From NCBI RefSeq assembly GCF_008386575.1, contig NZ_VUOA01000001.1:32436-96435 (forward strand): a DNA stretch of 64,000 nucleotides, read 5' to 3'. Origin of the DNA: Salinarimonas soli (GTDB lineage Bacteria; Pseudomonadota; Alphaproteobacteria; Rhizobiales; Beijerinckiaceae). The notes beneath the pieces are model-generated. The model did no database searches, was not told the DNA's origin, and saw nothing but the letters and a program-made list of their open reading frames with translations. Shown here piece by piece: positions 9,669 through 18,520 of this stretch. Positions within the stretch are counted from its first letter, which is position 1. Each line of letters begins with the position of its first letter. A program made the position numbers and the translations under genes.

Positions 9669-10429
9669 GGGCGCTCGCTCAAGAAAGCGAGCACGCCCGC
9701 CTTGTGGGTTCGGTCGCCGACGGCGAGGTTGTGGTCGCGGTCGGGGATGTCGAGGGCGCGGGCGCCGGGGATGAGGGCCGCGAGCGCCGGGCCGGAGCCC
9801 GCGACCGCGTCCCGCGTTCCCACCGAGACGAGCACCGGCACCGCGATGCGCCCGGCCTCCTCCCGCGAGAGCACCTGCCGCGAGCCGCGGATGCAGGCCG
9901 CGAGCGCGGCGAGATCGCTCTTCGTCTGCTCGGCGAAGGCGCGGAACATGCGCTGCATCGGGTCGGTGAGGGCATCGAGCGAGGGCGCCTCCATGGCGTC
10001 GGCGATGCCGAGCGGCAGGCCTACCCCCTCCACGAGATGGATGCCCAAACCCCCGAGCAGGGCGGAGCGGACGCGGTCGGGGTGGCTCAAGGCGAGGTGG
10101 GCCGTGATGCGGGCGCCCATGGAATAGCCGATCACGTCGGCGCGGGGGATGTCGAGATGGTCGAGGAGGCGCCGGGCGTCCCCCGCCATGACGTTGGAAT
10201 CGTAGGCCGCCGGCTCGTGCGGCTTGTCGCTCTGCCCGTGCCCCCTGTTGTCGAGGGCGATCACCCGGAAGCCCGCGCCGGTGAGGGTCTTGGTCCACAG
10301 GGTGTTGACCCAGTTCACCGCGTGGTTCGAGGCGAAGCCGTGGATCAGGAGGATCGGATCGCCGGAACCCGCGGCAGGCTCGATGTCGACATAGGCGATG
10401 CGGACGCCGTCGGAGAGGAAGCTTTGCAT
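9665..10429 (-). CDS. Alpha/beta-fold hydrolase
   Basis: 254 residues. ILLIHGFASNHAVNW is the HG motif region, LDNRGHGQSDKP follows, and IGYSMGARI is the Ser nucleophile elbow; IPDRDHNLAV carries the probable catalytic His. It resembles the haloalkane dehalogenase/3-oxoadipate enol-lactonase type of small soluble hydrolase, but the substrate is open. It is first in a two-gene operon with the next hydrolase (ATGA overlap). Confidence 0.85.
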   Translation of the reverse strand: MQSFLSDGVRIAYVDIEPAAGSGDPILLIHGFASNHAVNWVNTLWTKTLTGAGFRVIALDNRGHGQSDKPHEPAAYDSNVMAGDARRLLDHLDIPRADVIGYSMGARITAHLALSHPDRVRSALLGGLGIHLVEGVGLPLGIADAMEAPSLDALTDPMQRMFRAFAEQTKSDLAALAACIRGSRQVLSREEAGRIAVPVLVSVGTRDAVAGSGPALAALIPGARALDIPDRDHNLAVGDRTHKAGVLAFLSERP

Positions 10430-10491
10430 GGGGGCCGATCAGGATGGGAGGCCCCGTCTAAAGCGATTTCGGCCGGATGTGAACGCCCATG

Positions 10492-10521
10492 AAAAAAGGC
10501 CGGCGGAAACCGCCGGCCTTC
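10492..10521 (-). terminator. Rho-independent terminator of the FadL-type gene
   Basis: On the minus strand an 11-bp stem (10510-10520 with 10496-10506), three-base loop, then a T run. It lies 24 bases beyond the FadL-type stop codon. Confidence 0.9.
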
Positions 10522-10544
10522 AGACCACGTCCGATCCGGCGGGA

Positions 10545-11969
10545 TCAGAACTTGCGGATAAGCGGGCGCTCCTCGACCGCCACCACCGCGGGCTCGTCCC
10601 AGCGATAGGTGAGGCCGACCGCGAGAACGTCGACGGACGGCTTGGCGACGCCCTGATAGCTCACGCCCGAGAAGGAGGGATGGCCCGGGACGATGTTCAC
10701 CGGAGCGTCCTTGATGAAGTAGTGGGCGTAGGAGACGTCCACCGCGAAGCGGTTGCTCAGCTTGTAGCCGACGCCCGCCGAGACGCCCCAGCGATCGTTG
10801 TCCGAGATGCGGGTGGTGCGCACCCGGTCGGTCACCGCCGACTGCTCGTAGGACACGCCGCCGCGCAGGGTCAGGAACGGGTTGAAGGCATATTCCAGGC
10901 CGGCCGAGAAATAGTGCGCGTCCGAGTACTCGAAGTTGAGCGAGGTCAGGACCTGGTCGTTCGCCGTGGAGCGGACCGGGATGCGGCTGAAGCGGCTCCA
11001 GTTCGTCCACTCGTAGCCCAGGTGCACCTGCAGGTCGGGGGTGATCTGCTGCGAGAAGCCGAGGAGGACCGACTCGGGCAGGGTCAGGTTGGCGCGGATC
11101 GGGATGTCGACGCCCGTGCCGAGGGTCGTCGGCTGGGTGAGGTCGCCCGAGAGCTCGTGGCGCACCATCGAGCGGTAGCCGATGCCGAAGGTGCCGCCGG
11201 TCCAGGGCGTGATCGTCGCGCCGAGGCGGTAGCCATAAGAGACGTCGAAACCTTCGAGGATCGAGCTCGGCGCGTTCGGCGAGACGGCCGTCAGGGCCGC
11301 CAAGGGCCCGGTCTGCCCAAGGAAAGGCGAGGCCTGCTTCAGTTCCACCTTGAAGTACTGGATCTGGGCGGCGGCGCCGAGCGACAGCCAGGGGGTGACC
11401 TGGTAGGCGACCGAGGGCGAGGCGTTGTAGGAGCGAACCTTCGACGAGCGGCCATAGACCTGGCCGGCCGAGTTGAGGTTCTCCGCCTTGGAGCGCAGGC
11501 CCCAGGGCGCGCCGGTCGCGAGGCCGACCCAGAGCTGATCGGTGACCTGGTAGACGCTGTAGGAGCTCGGGACGACCACGCCCTCGCCGCCGATCTCGCC
11601 CACCGGGGTCTGCTGCGGGTTGGGAAGGGTGAAGCCGGCCGGGGCTCCGGCCGGGTACAAGCGGCTCGGGGCGTCGATGCTGTAGGACGCCTGCGGATAG
11701 ATGAGGGCAGCGTTCCAGTTGCTCTGACGGCCCGGGAACATGGTCATCGTGGCCGGGTTCCAGCCGATCGAGGCCAGCCCGATGCCGCCCGACGCGCCGC
11801 CCGCGAACTGCAAGCCGACGCCCTCGGCGCCCTGGCCCGTGCGGATATAGAAGGAGCTCGCCTGCGCGGCGCCGGCGGCGATCAAGGTCACGCCCGACAC
11901 GGTGGCGGCGGCGATCAAGGTCACGCCCGACACGGTGGCGGCGGCGATCAAGCGACGGATGGAAAACAT
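10545..11969 (-). CDS. FadL/OMPP1/TodX-type outer-membrane transport protein
   Basis: 474 residues from ATG 11969, with GGCAGGA a few bases upstream. A signal peptide is followed by ASSFYIRTGQGAEGVGLQFAG, where FadL proteins have the conserved N-terminal hatch region, and by NPATM, the family's NPA motif. The rest alternates as expected of a long beta-barrel and ends in a short Arg/Lys tail with a terminal Phe. Family members pass long-chain fatty acids or other hydrophobic compounds through the outer membrane. The signal peptide contains an exact duplicated 11-residue unit (see the repeat at 11881-11946). It is a single-gene unit with its own terminator. Confidence 0.88.
   Translation of the reverse strand: MFSIRRLIAAATVSGVTLIAAATVSGVTLIAAGAAQASSFYIRTGQGAEGVGLQFAGGASGGIGLASIGWNPATMTMFPGRQSNWNAALIYPQASYSIDAPSRLYPAGAPAGFTLPNPQQTPVGEIGGEGVVVPSSYSVYQVTDQLWVGLATGAPWGLRSKAENLNSAGQVYGRSSKVRSYNASPSVAYQVTPWLSLGAAAQIQYFKVELKQASPFLGQTGPLAALTAVSPNAPSSILEGFDVSYGYRLGATITPWTGGTFGIGYRSMVRHELSGDLTQPTTLGTGVDIPIRANLTLPESVLLGFSQQITPDLQVHLGYEWTNWSRFSRIPVRSTANDQVLTSLNFEYSDAHYFSAGLEYAFNPFLTLRGGVSYEQSAVTDRVRTTRISDNDRWGVSAGVGYKLSNRFAVDVSYAHYFIKDAPVNIVPGHPSFSGVSYQGVAKPSVDVLAVGLTYRWDEPAVVAVEERPLIRKF
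11881..11946. repeat. 33-bp exact tandem duplication in the signal peptide
   Basis: Two exact copies of a 33-bp unit (11881-11913 and 11914-11946), followed by six bases of a third. On the minus strand they encode TVSGVTLIAAA twice in the hydrophobic core of the FadL-type signal peptide, keeping frame. Confidence 0.95.
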
Positions 11970-12363
11970 CCCGGTCCTGCCCTTATGAGGTGTTCTTGTG
12001 CATCGACATGTTGCCGCGTTGGCAACCATCCATGCATCCTGCACGTGCCTCCATTGCGCCGCAATCCCGCCCCAGGGCCGCCGCCCGAGCGCCCGCGCCG
12101 CCAATCGATGCCAATAAAATTGGGATGAACGACTTTCGTCATTTACAAGCCCGCGAAGTCGACGAAAGCTCTCGCGCGTCGCCGGATCCCATTCACACAA
12201 TAATCGCGCGCTTCGATCCGCGGGCCCGTCGCATGGGCAAAACGCGGGCGACTGCGCTTTCGCTAGGCAGCGTGGCAAAGCCGCAACATGGGACCGGGGC
12301 GACGCGACGCTTGCCAAGCGGCCTCCGGCTTGGTCAGAGTGCGGCCCTCAAGGAGGACGCCCC
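11970..12363. other. Intergenic region between divergent genes
   Basis: 394 bases between the FadL-type gene and the FAH-family gene. It is less G+C-rich in the middle (a run near 12112-12140 holds several A/T tracts), as expected for two divergent promoters. A ribosome-binding site (AAGGAGG) for the plus-strand gene lies at about 12350. Open frames here look random and no operator or RNA gene was recognised. Confidence 0.5.
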
Positions 12364-13251
12364 ATGAAGCTCGTGCGTTTTGGACCCGCCGGCGAGGAGA
12401 AGCCGGGACTGGTCGACCAGGACGGCCGCATCCGCGACCTGTCCGGCATCGTTCCCGACATTTCCGGCCCCGTTCTCGGGCGCCGCATGCTCGACGAGCT
12501 GCGGGGCACGGCCCTCTCGTCCCTGCCGCTCGCGCCGGACGGCGCGCGGCTCGGCCCCTGCGTGGGGGATGTCGGCAACTTCATCGCGGTGGGCCTCAAC
12601 TTCGCCGACCACGCGGCCGAGACCGGCGCGCCCATCCCGGCGGAGCCGATCCTGTTCAACAAGGCGCCCTCCTGCATCGTGGGCCCCAACGACACGGTCG
12701 TGATCCCCAAGGCCTCGCGCAAGACCGACTGGGAGGTCGAGCTCGCCATCGTGATCGGTGAGCGGGCGTCTTACGTCCACGCCAACGAGGCCCTGGATTA
12801 CGTGGCGGGCTTCTGCATCTGCCACGACGTGTCGGAGCGCGAGTTCCAGCTGGAGCGCGGCGGCACGTGGTCGAAGGGCAAGGGCTGCCCCACCTTCGGA
12901 CCCTTAGGGCCCTGGCTCGTGACGGCCGACGAGGTCGCGGACGTGCAGAAGCTCGGCATGTGGCTCACCGTGAACGGCGAGACCATGCAGAAGGGCTCGA
13001 CGCAGACGATGATCTTCACCTGCGCCCAGCTCGTCTCCTACATCTCCCATTTCATGATTCTGGAGCCCGGCGACGTCATCACGACGGGCACGCCGCCCGG
13101 CGTCGGCATGGCCCTGAAGCCCCCGCGCTTCCTCCAGCACGGCGACGTCGTGGCGCTCGGCATCGAGGGCCTCGGCGAGCAGCGCCAGACGGTGATGGCC
13201 TTCGACGAGTGGACCGCGACGGTGTCGCGCGGCGCGCCGACGAACCCCTGA
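12364..13251 (+). CDS. Fumarylacetoacetate hydrolase family protein
   Basis: 295 residues with the two-part layout of FAH-superfamily enzymes: a short N-terminal domain and a C-terminal catalytic domain from about residue 75. Metal-binding acidic residues are expected in DWEVELAIVIG and CHDVSERE, and the GDVITTGTPPGVG signature is intact. The closest characterised groups by look are ureidoglycolate lyase and 2,4-diketo-3-deoxy-L-fuconate hydrolase; substrate assignment is not possible from sequence. AAGGAGG lies just before the ATG. An Lrp-type regulator follows 46 bases downstream and may control it. Confidence 0.88.
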   Translation: MKLVRFGPAGEEKPGLVDQDGRIRDLSGIVPDISGPVLGRRMLDELRGTALSSLPLAPDGARLGPCVGDVGNFIAVGLNFADHAAETGAPIPAEPILFNKAPSCIVGPNDTVVIPKASRKTDWEVELAIVIGERASYVHANEALDYVAGFCICHDVSEREFQLERGGTWSKGKGCPTFGPLGPWLVTADEVADVQKLGMWLTVNGETMQKGSTQTMIFTCAQLVSYISHFMILEPGDVITTGTPPGVGMALKPPRFLQHGDVVALGIEGLGEQRQTVMAFDEWTATVSRGAPTNP

Positions 13252-13297
13252 GGCCTCCCGCGCCGCGCGAGCCGCGGCGCCGGACCGCCCCGCCGGC

Positions 13298-13768
13298 ATG
13301 GACCGCATCGACCGCAAGATCCTCGCCCTGCTGCAGGACGATTCCGACATCGGCCTCGCCGAGCTGTCGGATCGGGTCGGGCTGTCCCAGACCCCGTGCT
13401 GGAAACGGATCCAGAAGCTGCAGCAGGCGGGGGTGATCGTGAAGCGAGTCGCCCTCGTCGACCCCGGGGCGGTGGGGCTCGGCCTCACGGTCTTCGTCTC
13501 CGTCGAGACCGCCGACCACTCGGCGGCCTGGATCGACGGATTTGCGGCAGGCGTCTCGGCCATGCCCGAGGTCATGGAGCTCTACCGCATGGCGGGCGAC
13601 GTGGACTACATGCTGCGGGTGGTCGTGGCCGACATGGCGGCCTACGACGCCTTCTACAAGCGGCTCATCGGCCGCTTCCCGCTCAAGAACGTGACCTCGC
13701 GCTTCGCCATGGAGCGCATCAAGTCCACCACGGCCCTGCCGATCCCGAGCGACGCCGAAGAGCGGTGA
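13298..13768 (+). CDS. Lrp/AsnC-family transcription regulator
   Basis: 156 residues. An N-terminal helix-turn-helix begins MDRIDRKILALLQDD and continues through LSDRVGLSQTPCWKRIQKLQ, the AsnC signature. The C-terminal RAM domain contains GDVDYMLRVVVADMAAYDAFY. Lrp-type proteins bind amino acids and form octamers or dimers. It lies downstream of the FAH gene on the same strand; regulation of that gene is plausible but not shown. Confidence 0.92.
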   Translation: MDRIDRKILALLQDDSDIGLAELSDRVGLSQTPCWKRIQKLQQAGVIVKRVALVDPGAVGLGLTVFVSVETADHSAAWIDGFAAGVSAMPEVMELYRMAGDVDYMLRVVVADMAAYDAFYKRLIGRFPLKNVTSRFAMERIKSTTALPIPSDAEER

Positions 13769-13783
13769 GCGGGATCGGCGCCG

Positions 13784-14731
13784 TCAGAGACCCAGCATGA
13801 GGCGGATGTTCTGCACCGCCGCGCCGGACGCGCCCTTGCCGAGATTGTCGAGGCGGGCGACGAGCAGGGCCTGCGTGCCCCCTTCCCCCGAGAACACCCG
13901 CAGCTCCAGGGCGTCCGTGTCGTTGAGCGCCTCGGGCTCGATGCGCTCGGTCCGCTTCGCGCCCTCGATCGTCGGCACCACGCGCACGTTGCCCCCGGCC
14001 CGGTAGCGCTCGGCGAGCGCCGCCTCGAGATCGGCGGGCGTCGGGGATTCCGGCAGGACGTCGAGGTGGAGCGGGATGCTCACGAGCATGCCCTGGCGGA
14101 AATTGCCCACGGACGGGATGAAGATCGGGCGCCGGGTGAGGCGGCTATAGGCCTGAAGCTCGGGCAGGTGCTTGTGGCCGAAGGACAGGCCATAGAGCTC
14201 GAAGGCCGCCCCGCGCCCCGCCTCGTAGGCCTCGATCATGGAGCGCCCGCCGCCGCTATAGCCCGACACCGCGTTGACGGAGACCGGATGATCGGCCGGG
14301 ATCAGGCCCGCATCCACGAGGGGGCGCAGGAGGGCGATGGCGCCGGTGGGGTAGCAGCCCGGATTGGCCACGCGCGCGGCGCCGCGCACCGCCTCCGTCT
14401 GCTCGGGCGACAGCTCCGGGAAGCCGTAGGTCCAGCCGGGCGCGATCCGGAAAGCGGTGCTGGCGTCGAGGATGCGCGGCGCGTCGGCCCCGAGCTCGTC
14501 GGCGAAGGCCACCGCCTCCCGGGCCGCGTCGTCGGGCAGGCAGAGCACCACGAGGTCCACCTCCGCCATCAGGGCCTTGCGGGCGGCGGGGTCCTTGCGG
14601 CGCTCAGGGGCGATGGAGCGGATCTCGACGCCCGCGAGCCCCGCCAGGCGCTCGCGGATGCCCAGGCCCGTGGTGCCGGCTTCGCCGTCGATGAAGAGGG
14701 TGGCGGGGCGGGTGGTGACGGTCTGGTCCAT
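13784..14731 (-). CDS. argC: N-acetyl-gamma-glutamyl-phosphate reductase, type 2
   Basis: 315 residues from ATG 14731, which has AGGAG upstream; this is the short type-2 form common in alphaproteobacteria. It reduces N-acetylglutamyl phosphate to the semialdehyde with NADPH in arginine synthesis. [13 protein letters not shown] is the nucleotide-binding loop, [12 protein letters not shown] contains the catalytic Cys and FGHKHLPE the catalytic His. The same frame is open further upstream to 14818, but that stretch is the leader and terminator region, not part of the enzyme. An attenuator-like leader precedes the gene. Confidence 0.95.
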   Translation of the reverse strand: MDQTVTTRPATLFIDGEAGTTGLGIRERLAGLAGVEIRSIAPERRKDPAARKALMAEVDLVVLCLPDDAAREAVAFADELGADAPRILDASTAFRIAPGWTYGFPELSPEQTEAVRGAARVANPGCYPTGAIALLRPLVDAGLIPADHPVSVNAVSGYSGGGRSMIEAYEAGRGAAFELYGLSFGHKHLPELQAYSRLTRRPIFIPSVGNFRQGMLVSIPLHLDVLPESPTPADLEAALAERYRAGGNVRVVPTIEGAKRTERIEPEALNDTDALELRVFSGEGGTQALLVARLDNLGKGASGAAVQNIRLMLGL

Positions 14732-14772
14732 GGAGGGCTCCTGGGAGGCCTTGAGGGCAGGGATCCGGGCAA

Positions 14773-14800
14773 CAAAAAAGCCGCGCTGTCGGGCGCGGCT
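14773..14800 (-). terminator. Intrinsic terminator in the argC leader (candidate attenuator)
   Basis: On the minus strand an 8-bp stem AGCCGCGC/GCGCGGCT (14793-14800 with 14779-14786), six-base loop, then a run of six T. It lies upstream of argC, 42 bases before its ATG, and downstream of a strong promoter and a short Arg-rich peptide, so it would stop argC transcription unless read through. Confidence 0.85.
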
Positions 14801-14839
14801 CACGATCATGCGGCGCACGGCCGACGTCGGGCAGCACCC

Positions 14840-14887
14840 TTACGGGGCGGCCGGGCGGCGTCGGAGAGGGGCGCGGGTGCTGCACAT
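14840..14887 (-). CDS. Putative arginine leader peptide for argC attenuation
   Basis: A 15-residue peptide, MCSTRAPLRRRPAAP, with four Arg including three in a row, then TAA. It begins at or next to the predicted transcription start, so it would be a leaderless mRNA, as is known for trpL in Sinorhizobium. Within it GCAGCACCC (14875-14883) is exactly complementary to GGGTGCTGC just after its stop (14831-14839), giving a 1:2 hairpin as in textbook attenuators; the argC terminator is the 3:4 hairpin. A weaker 2:3 pairing is possible between GCTG...TCGG and CCGACAGC in the terminator loop region. Translation and regulation are inference. Confidence 0.6.
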   Translation of the reverse strand: MCSTRAPLRRRPAAP

Positions 14888-14894
14888 GGGGCGA

Positions 14895-14923
14895 GATATG
14901 AGCCCGACGGCGCGGGAAGTCAA
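14895..14923 (-). promoter_or_regulatory. argC leader promoter
   Basis: TTGACT at 14918-14923 and CATATC at 14895-14900 on the minus strand with a 17-base spacer. The expected start is six to seven bases after the -10 element, at 14888-14887, which is the A of the leader-peptide ATG. Confidence 0.7.
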
Positions 14924-14996
14924 CGCGGGGGCGCATCGCCGCAGGCCGGAACGGCCGCCCCGAGCCCTCGTTCCCCGCGAAAGGCGGAGATCCATC

Positions 14997-15512
14997 ATGG
15001 CGGCCACGGCGAAGAAATCGGACCCGACGCTCTGGGAGCGGGTCAAGGCGGAGATCACGAAGGGCGACAAGGGCGGCGATCCCGGCGAGTGGTCCGCCCG
15101 CAAGGCCCAGATGGCGGTGCAGGAATACAAGCGCCGCGGCGGCGGCTACGAGGGCAGGAAGTCGGACGACAACCACCTCGTCCAGTGGGAGCACGAGGAG
15201 TGGGGCACGAAGTCCGGCAAGCCCTCGGGCGAGACGGGCGAGCGCTACCTGCCGAAGGACGCGCGCAAGAAGCTGTCCGACAGCGAATACAAGCGCACCA
15301 CGGCCAAGAAGCGCGCCGACACCCGCGCCGGCAAGCAGTTCTCGCAGCAGCCCCGCGACATCGCCAAGAAGGCGGCCTCGGCGCGAAAGACCGGCAAGGC
15401 CGCGGCGGGCCGGGAGCGCACGAAGGCGGACCTCATGGCCGAGGCGAGGAAGCGCGACGTGCCGGGCCGCTCCAAGATGTCGAAGGCACAGCTGGAGCGG
15501 GCGCTGGGGTGA
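14997..15512 (+). CDS. DUF5872-type protein with C-terminal Rho-N/SAP-like helix
   Basis: 171 residues, very rich in Lys and Arg. The body carries a block characteristic of a conserved alphaproteobacterial family (WSARKAQMAVQEYKRRGGGY, then KSDDNHLVQWEHEEWGTKSG and GERYLPKDARKKLS) that I recall as DUF5872. The last 30 residues (TKADLMAEARKRDVPGRSKM) resemble the Rho N-terminal/SAP-like helical motif, suggesting nucleic-acid binding. The start at 14997 follows AAGGCGGAGA; the frame is open further back but without family sequence. It is divergent from argC. Role unknown. Confidence 0.75.
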   Translation: MAATAKKSDPTLWERVKAEITKGDKGGDPGEWSARKAQMAVQEYKRRGGGYEGRKSDDNHLVQWEHEEWGTKSGKPSGETGERYLPKDARKKLSDSEYKRTTAKKRADTRAGKQFSQQPRDIAKKAASARKTGKAAAGRERTKADLMAEARKRDVPGRSKMSKAQLERALG

Positions 15513-15524
15513 CCGCCCCGCGCC

Positions 15525-16268
15525 TCAATAATCCACCCCGACGAGATAGAGCCCCGCGGACGGAGCCATCGGACCGCAGCGGCGCCGGTCGCGGGCGGCG
15601 AGCGCGGCGCGGACGTCGTCCGGGGTGAGCTTGCCGGTGCCCGCGAGCGCCAGGGTGCCGACCATCGAGCGGACCTGGTGGTGCAGGAAGGAGCGGGCGG
15701 AGGCGTGGATGCGGACCTCCTCGCCGATGCGCTCCACGTCGAGGCGGTCGAGGGTGCGCACGGGGCTGTCGGCCTGGCATTCGGCGGCACGGAAGGTGGT
15801 GAAGTCGTGCCGGCCCAGGAGGTGGCGCGCCGCCTCGTGCATCGCCCCGTGATCGAGATGCTGCGGCACCTGCCAGACCCGGGTGCGCTCCAGCGCGCTC
15901 GGGGCGCGGCGGTTGAGGATGCGGTAGAGATAATGGCGCTTCACCGCCGAGAGGCGGGCGTTGAACGTGTCGGGCACCAGCTCGGCGGACAGCACCGCCA
16001 CCGCCTCGCCCGCGAGCTTCAGCTTGGCGTTCACCGCGTCGCGCACGGTGTCGGTGCGCCAGTCCTTCGCGAGATCGACGTTCACCACCTGATGCGTCGC
16101 GTGCACGCCTGCATCGGTGCGGCCGGCGCACTGCACCCGCAGCCGCTCGCCGCAAAACGCGAGGAGCGCCTCCTCCAGCGCGGCCTGCACCGAGCGCCCG
16201 TTTTCCTGCCACTGCCAGCCGACGTAAGGGGTCCCGTCGTACTCGACGACGAGCTTGTAGCGGGGCAT
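15525..16268 (-). CDS. truA: tRNA pseudouridine(38-40) synthase
   Basis: 247 residues from ATG 16268. TruA isomerises uridines 38-40 in tRNA anticodon arms. The catalytic Asp is D52 in [11 protein letters not shown]; the N-terminal [16 protein letters not shown] and late [12 protein letters not shown] motifs are intact. The frame is open upstream into the palindromic repeat region, but family sequence starts at MPRYKL. It follows fmt and def on the same strand, with a repeat-filled gap of about 220 bases. Confidence 0.95.
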   Translation of the reverse strand: MPRYKLVVEYDGTPYVGWQWQENGRSVQAALEEALLAFCGERLRVQCAGRTDAGVHATHQVVNVDLAKDWRTDTVRDAVNAKLKLAGEAVAVLSAELVPDTFNARLSAVKRHYLYRILNRRAPSALERTRVWQVPQHLDHGAMHEAARHLLGRHDFTTFRAAECQADSPVRTLDRLDVERIGEEVRIHASARSFLHHQVRSMVGTLALAGTGKLTPDDVRAALAARDRRRCGPMAPSAGLYLVGVDY

Positions 16269-16277
16269 GTCAGCGGG

Positions 16278-16478
16278 CTCCCCACCTCTCCCCGCCGCGC
16301 GGGGAGAGGGCGACGCCGGCGCAATGGCTGGCGACGCGCAGCGGAGCCAAGGTGAGGGGGCTTGGACGGTCGAGCGCCCTCGTCCACGCCCCCTCACCCC
16401 CGCGCTGCCGCGCTCGCGCCAGCCCCCGGCCGGGGGGGCTAGCGCCCTCTCCCCGCGCTGCGGGGAGAGGTGGACGAC
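16278..16478. repeat. Palindromic GC-rich intergenic repeat
   Basis: The fmt-truA gap is filled by two small hairpins (CTCCCCGC...GCGGGGAG near 16291 and 16447) and an outer inverted pair GGTGAGGGGG (about 16351) / CCCCCTCACC (about 16391). The same words recur near 18530, 19810, 29330-29665 and 36056-36250, so this is a dispersed REP-like family. Confidence 0.8.
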
Positions 16479-16487
16479 ACGACTCCC

Positions 16488-17420
16488 TCACCCGAGCCGC
16501 GCCCCCGGCTGGAGTCGCGTCCCGCGCAGGAACTCGCCAGCCGCCATCGCGGCGCGGCCGGCACGCTGGACCTGGAGGAGCCGCAGGGCCCCGCTGCCGC
16601 AGGCGATCGTGCCCTCGCCGTCGAGCAGCGTTCCCGGCGCCCCGGAGCCCTCGGCCGGCGCCGCCCGCAGCACCTTCACGCGCTCGGGCCCCTTGCCGAG
16701 ATCCGCCTCAAGATAAGCGCCCGGGAAGGGCGAGAGGCCGCGCACGCGGTCGTGCAGGGCTCCGGCTGCTTCGGCGAAGTCCAGGCGGGCCTCCTCGTTG
16801 GTGATCTTCTTGGCGTAGGTGACGCCCTCGTTTGGCTGGGGCGTGAAGGTGAGGCCGCCGCGCGAGAGCGCCGCGAGCGCCCGCACCATGAGGTCGGCGC
16901 CCAGGCCCATAAGGCGGTCGTGGAGCTCGCCGGCGGTCATGTCGGGGGTGATCGCGACGCGCTCGACCATGGCGACGGGCCCGGTGTCGAGCCCCTCCTC
17001 CATGCGCATCACCGCGACCCCGCTCTCCGTGTCCCCCGCCATCACGGCGCGCTGGATCGGCGCCGCGCCGCGCCAGCGCGGCAGGAGGGAGGCATGGAGG
17101 TTGAGGCAGCCGAGCCCGGGCGCGTCGAGGACGGGTTTGGGGAGGATCATCCCGTAGGCCACCACTACGGCGACGTCCGCCGCATGAGCCTGGAAGGCGT
17201 CTGCGGCCTCCCCGGTGCGCAGGGTCTTCGGGGTGAGCACGGGAATGCCGAAGCGCTCGGCGAGGCGGTGGACGGGGGACGGCTTCAGGTCCATGCCGCG
17301 GCCGGCGGCGGCGGGGGCGCGGGTGTAGCACGCCACCACCTCGTGGCCCTGGCCGACGATCTCGGCAAGGGTGGGCACCGCGAAGTCCGGGGTGCCCATG
17401 AAGACCACGCGCAGGCTCAT
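16488..17420 (-). CDS. fmt: Methionyl-tRNA formyltransferase
   Basis: 310 residues. Fmt formylates initiator Met-tRNA with 10-formyl-THF. The N-terminal hydrolase domain holds [10 protein letters not shown] at the start and [18 protein letters not shown] with catalytic H109; the C-terminal OB-like domain follows after [11 protein letters not shown]. The ATG overlaps the stop of def by four bases, so formylation and deformylation enzymes are translationally coupled, as usual in bacteria. Confidence 0.96.
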   Translation of the reverse strand: MSLRVVFMGTPDFAVPTLAEIVGQGHEVVACYTRAPAAAGRGMDLKPSPVHRLAERFGIPVLTPKTLRTGEAADAFQAHAADVAVVVAYGMILPKPVLDAPGLGCLNLHASLLPRWRGAAPIQRAVMAGDTESGVAVMRMEEGLDTGPVAMVERVAITPDMTAGELHDRLMGLGADLMVRALAALSRGGLTFTPQPNEGVTYAKKITNEEARLDFAEAAGALHDRVRGLSPFPGAYLEADLGKGPERVKVLRAAPAEGSGAPGTLLDGEGTIACGSGALRLLQVQRAGRAAMAAGEFLRGTRLQPGARLG

Positions 17421-17986
17421 GCCTCGTCCTGCTCGCGCCGGGCGGCCTTGGTGAATTTCTTCACCACGCGGTCGCGCTTCAGCTTCGACAGGTGGTCGAT
17501 GAAGAGGCGGCCGTTGAGATGGTCGATCTCGTGCTGGAGGCAGACGGCCATGAGGCCCGACATCTCGGCCTCCTCGGTGGCGCCCTCCAGCGTCATCCAG
17601 CGCACGCGCACGCGCTCGGGCCGCTCGACCTCCTCGACATAGTCGGGGATCGACAGGCAGCCCTCCTCGTAGGGGCGCCGCTCCTCGCTCTGCCAGACGA
17701 TCTCGGGATTGAGGAACACCTTCGGATCGGGCTCCCGGGGCCGGCCGTCCTCGCGCTCCTCCTCGCCCTCAACGGGCGCGCGGTCGGGCTCCTTGCCGAG
17801 ATCGACGACGACGACGCGCCGGGGCACGCCGATCTGGATCGCGGCGAGGCCGATGCCGCGGGCGGCATACATTGAATCGAGCATGTCGCGCGCGAGCGTC
17901 CGCACGCCGTCGTCGACGACGCCGACGGGCTCGGACACGGCGCGCAGGCGCGGATCGGGGAGGATGACGATGGGGAGCTTCGACAT
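17417..17986 (-). CDS. def: Peptide deformylase
   Basis: 189 residues. It removes the N-formyl group from nascent proteins using a Fe2+/Zn2+ centre. All ligands are present: C110 in EEGCLSIP and H152/H156 in HEIDHLNG with E153 as catalytic base. Motif 1 reads [10 protein letters not shown], with Ile where most enzymes have Pro. A charged insertion at about residues 64-86 ([11 protein letters not shown]) lies between motifs 1 and 2. Overlaps fmt by four bases; the degenerate paralogue lies 32 bases upstream. Confidence 0.94.
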   Translation of the reverse strand: MSKLPIVILPDPRLRAVSEPVGVVDDGVRTLARDMLDSMYAARGIGLAAIQIGVPRRVVVVDLGKEPDRAPVEGEEEREDGRPREPDPKVFLNPEIVWQSEERRPYEEGCLSIPDYVEEVERPERVRVRWMTLEGATEEAEMSGLMAVCLQHEIDHLNGRLFIDHLSKLKRDRVVKKFTKAARREQDEA

Positions 17987-18018
17987 GGGCGCGGATGTAG
18001 GCGCACGCGCGGTTGCGG

Positions 18019-18510
18019 TCAACGACGCGCGAGCTTCTCGAAGCGCTTGATCACCCGCTCCCGCTTGAGGCGCGACAGCCGGTCGATCCAGAACACCCCG
18101 TCGAGCTGGTCGATCTCGTGCTGGAGGCAGGTGGCGAGGAACCCCTCCGCCTCCTCCTCGCGCCAGGCGCCCTCCAGGTCGAGATAGCCCACCCGCACCC
18201 GCGCGGGGCGCTCGATCTCCTCCGTGACCCCGGGCATCGACACCGACCCTTCCGTGAACCGCGCCGTCTCGGGCGAGGACCAAAGGATCACGGGGTCGAG
18301 ATAGGTGCGCACCTCCCCCGAGAGCTCGATCACCGTGATGCGGCGCATCACGCCCACATGCGGGCCCGTGATCCCGACCCCCGGCGCGGCGCGCATGGTG
18401 TCGAGGAGATCGCGAGCGAGCGCCCGCACGCCGTCGTCGACGAGGCCTATGGGCTCGGCCGCTTGGCGGAGGCGCGGATCGGGGAAGCGGAGGATAGGGA
18501 GGAGGGGCAT
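18019..18510 (-). CDS. Peptide deformylase-like protein lacking metal ligands
   Basis: 163 residues, clearly homologous to the adjacent Def along its whole length ([21 protein letters not shown]-terminal [19 protein letters not shown]). The three active-site motifs are altered: [10 protein letters not shown] instead of GxGLAAPQxG, EGSVSMPG with Ser89 in place of the metal-binding Cys, and HEIDQLDG with Gln135 in place of the second metal-binding His. It keeps H131 and E132 but would probably not bind metal normally. Frame and codon use are intact, so it looks like a maintained pseudo-enzyme rather than a decaying gene. First gene of the run leading to def-fmt-truA. Confidence 0.88.
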   Translation of the reverse strand: MPLLPILRFPDPRLRQAAEPIGLVDDGVRALARDLLDTMRAAPGVGITGPHVGVMRRITVIELSGEVRTYLDPVILWSSPETARFTEGSVSMPGVTEEIERPARVRVGYLDLEGAWREEEAEGFLATCLQHEIDQLDGVFWIDRLSRLKRERVIKRFEKLARR

Positions 18511-18520
18511 GGGGGATGGT

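Noticed and set aside
14731-14818. N-terminally extended ArgC starting at 14818
   Set aside because: The added residues are encoded by the terminator and leader, and the family N-terminus begins after the ATG at 14731 with AGGAG before it.
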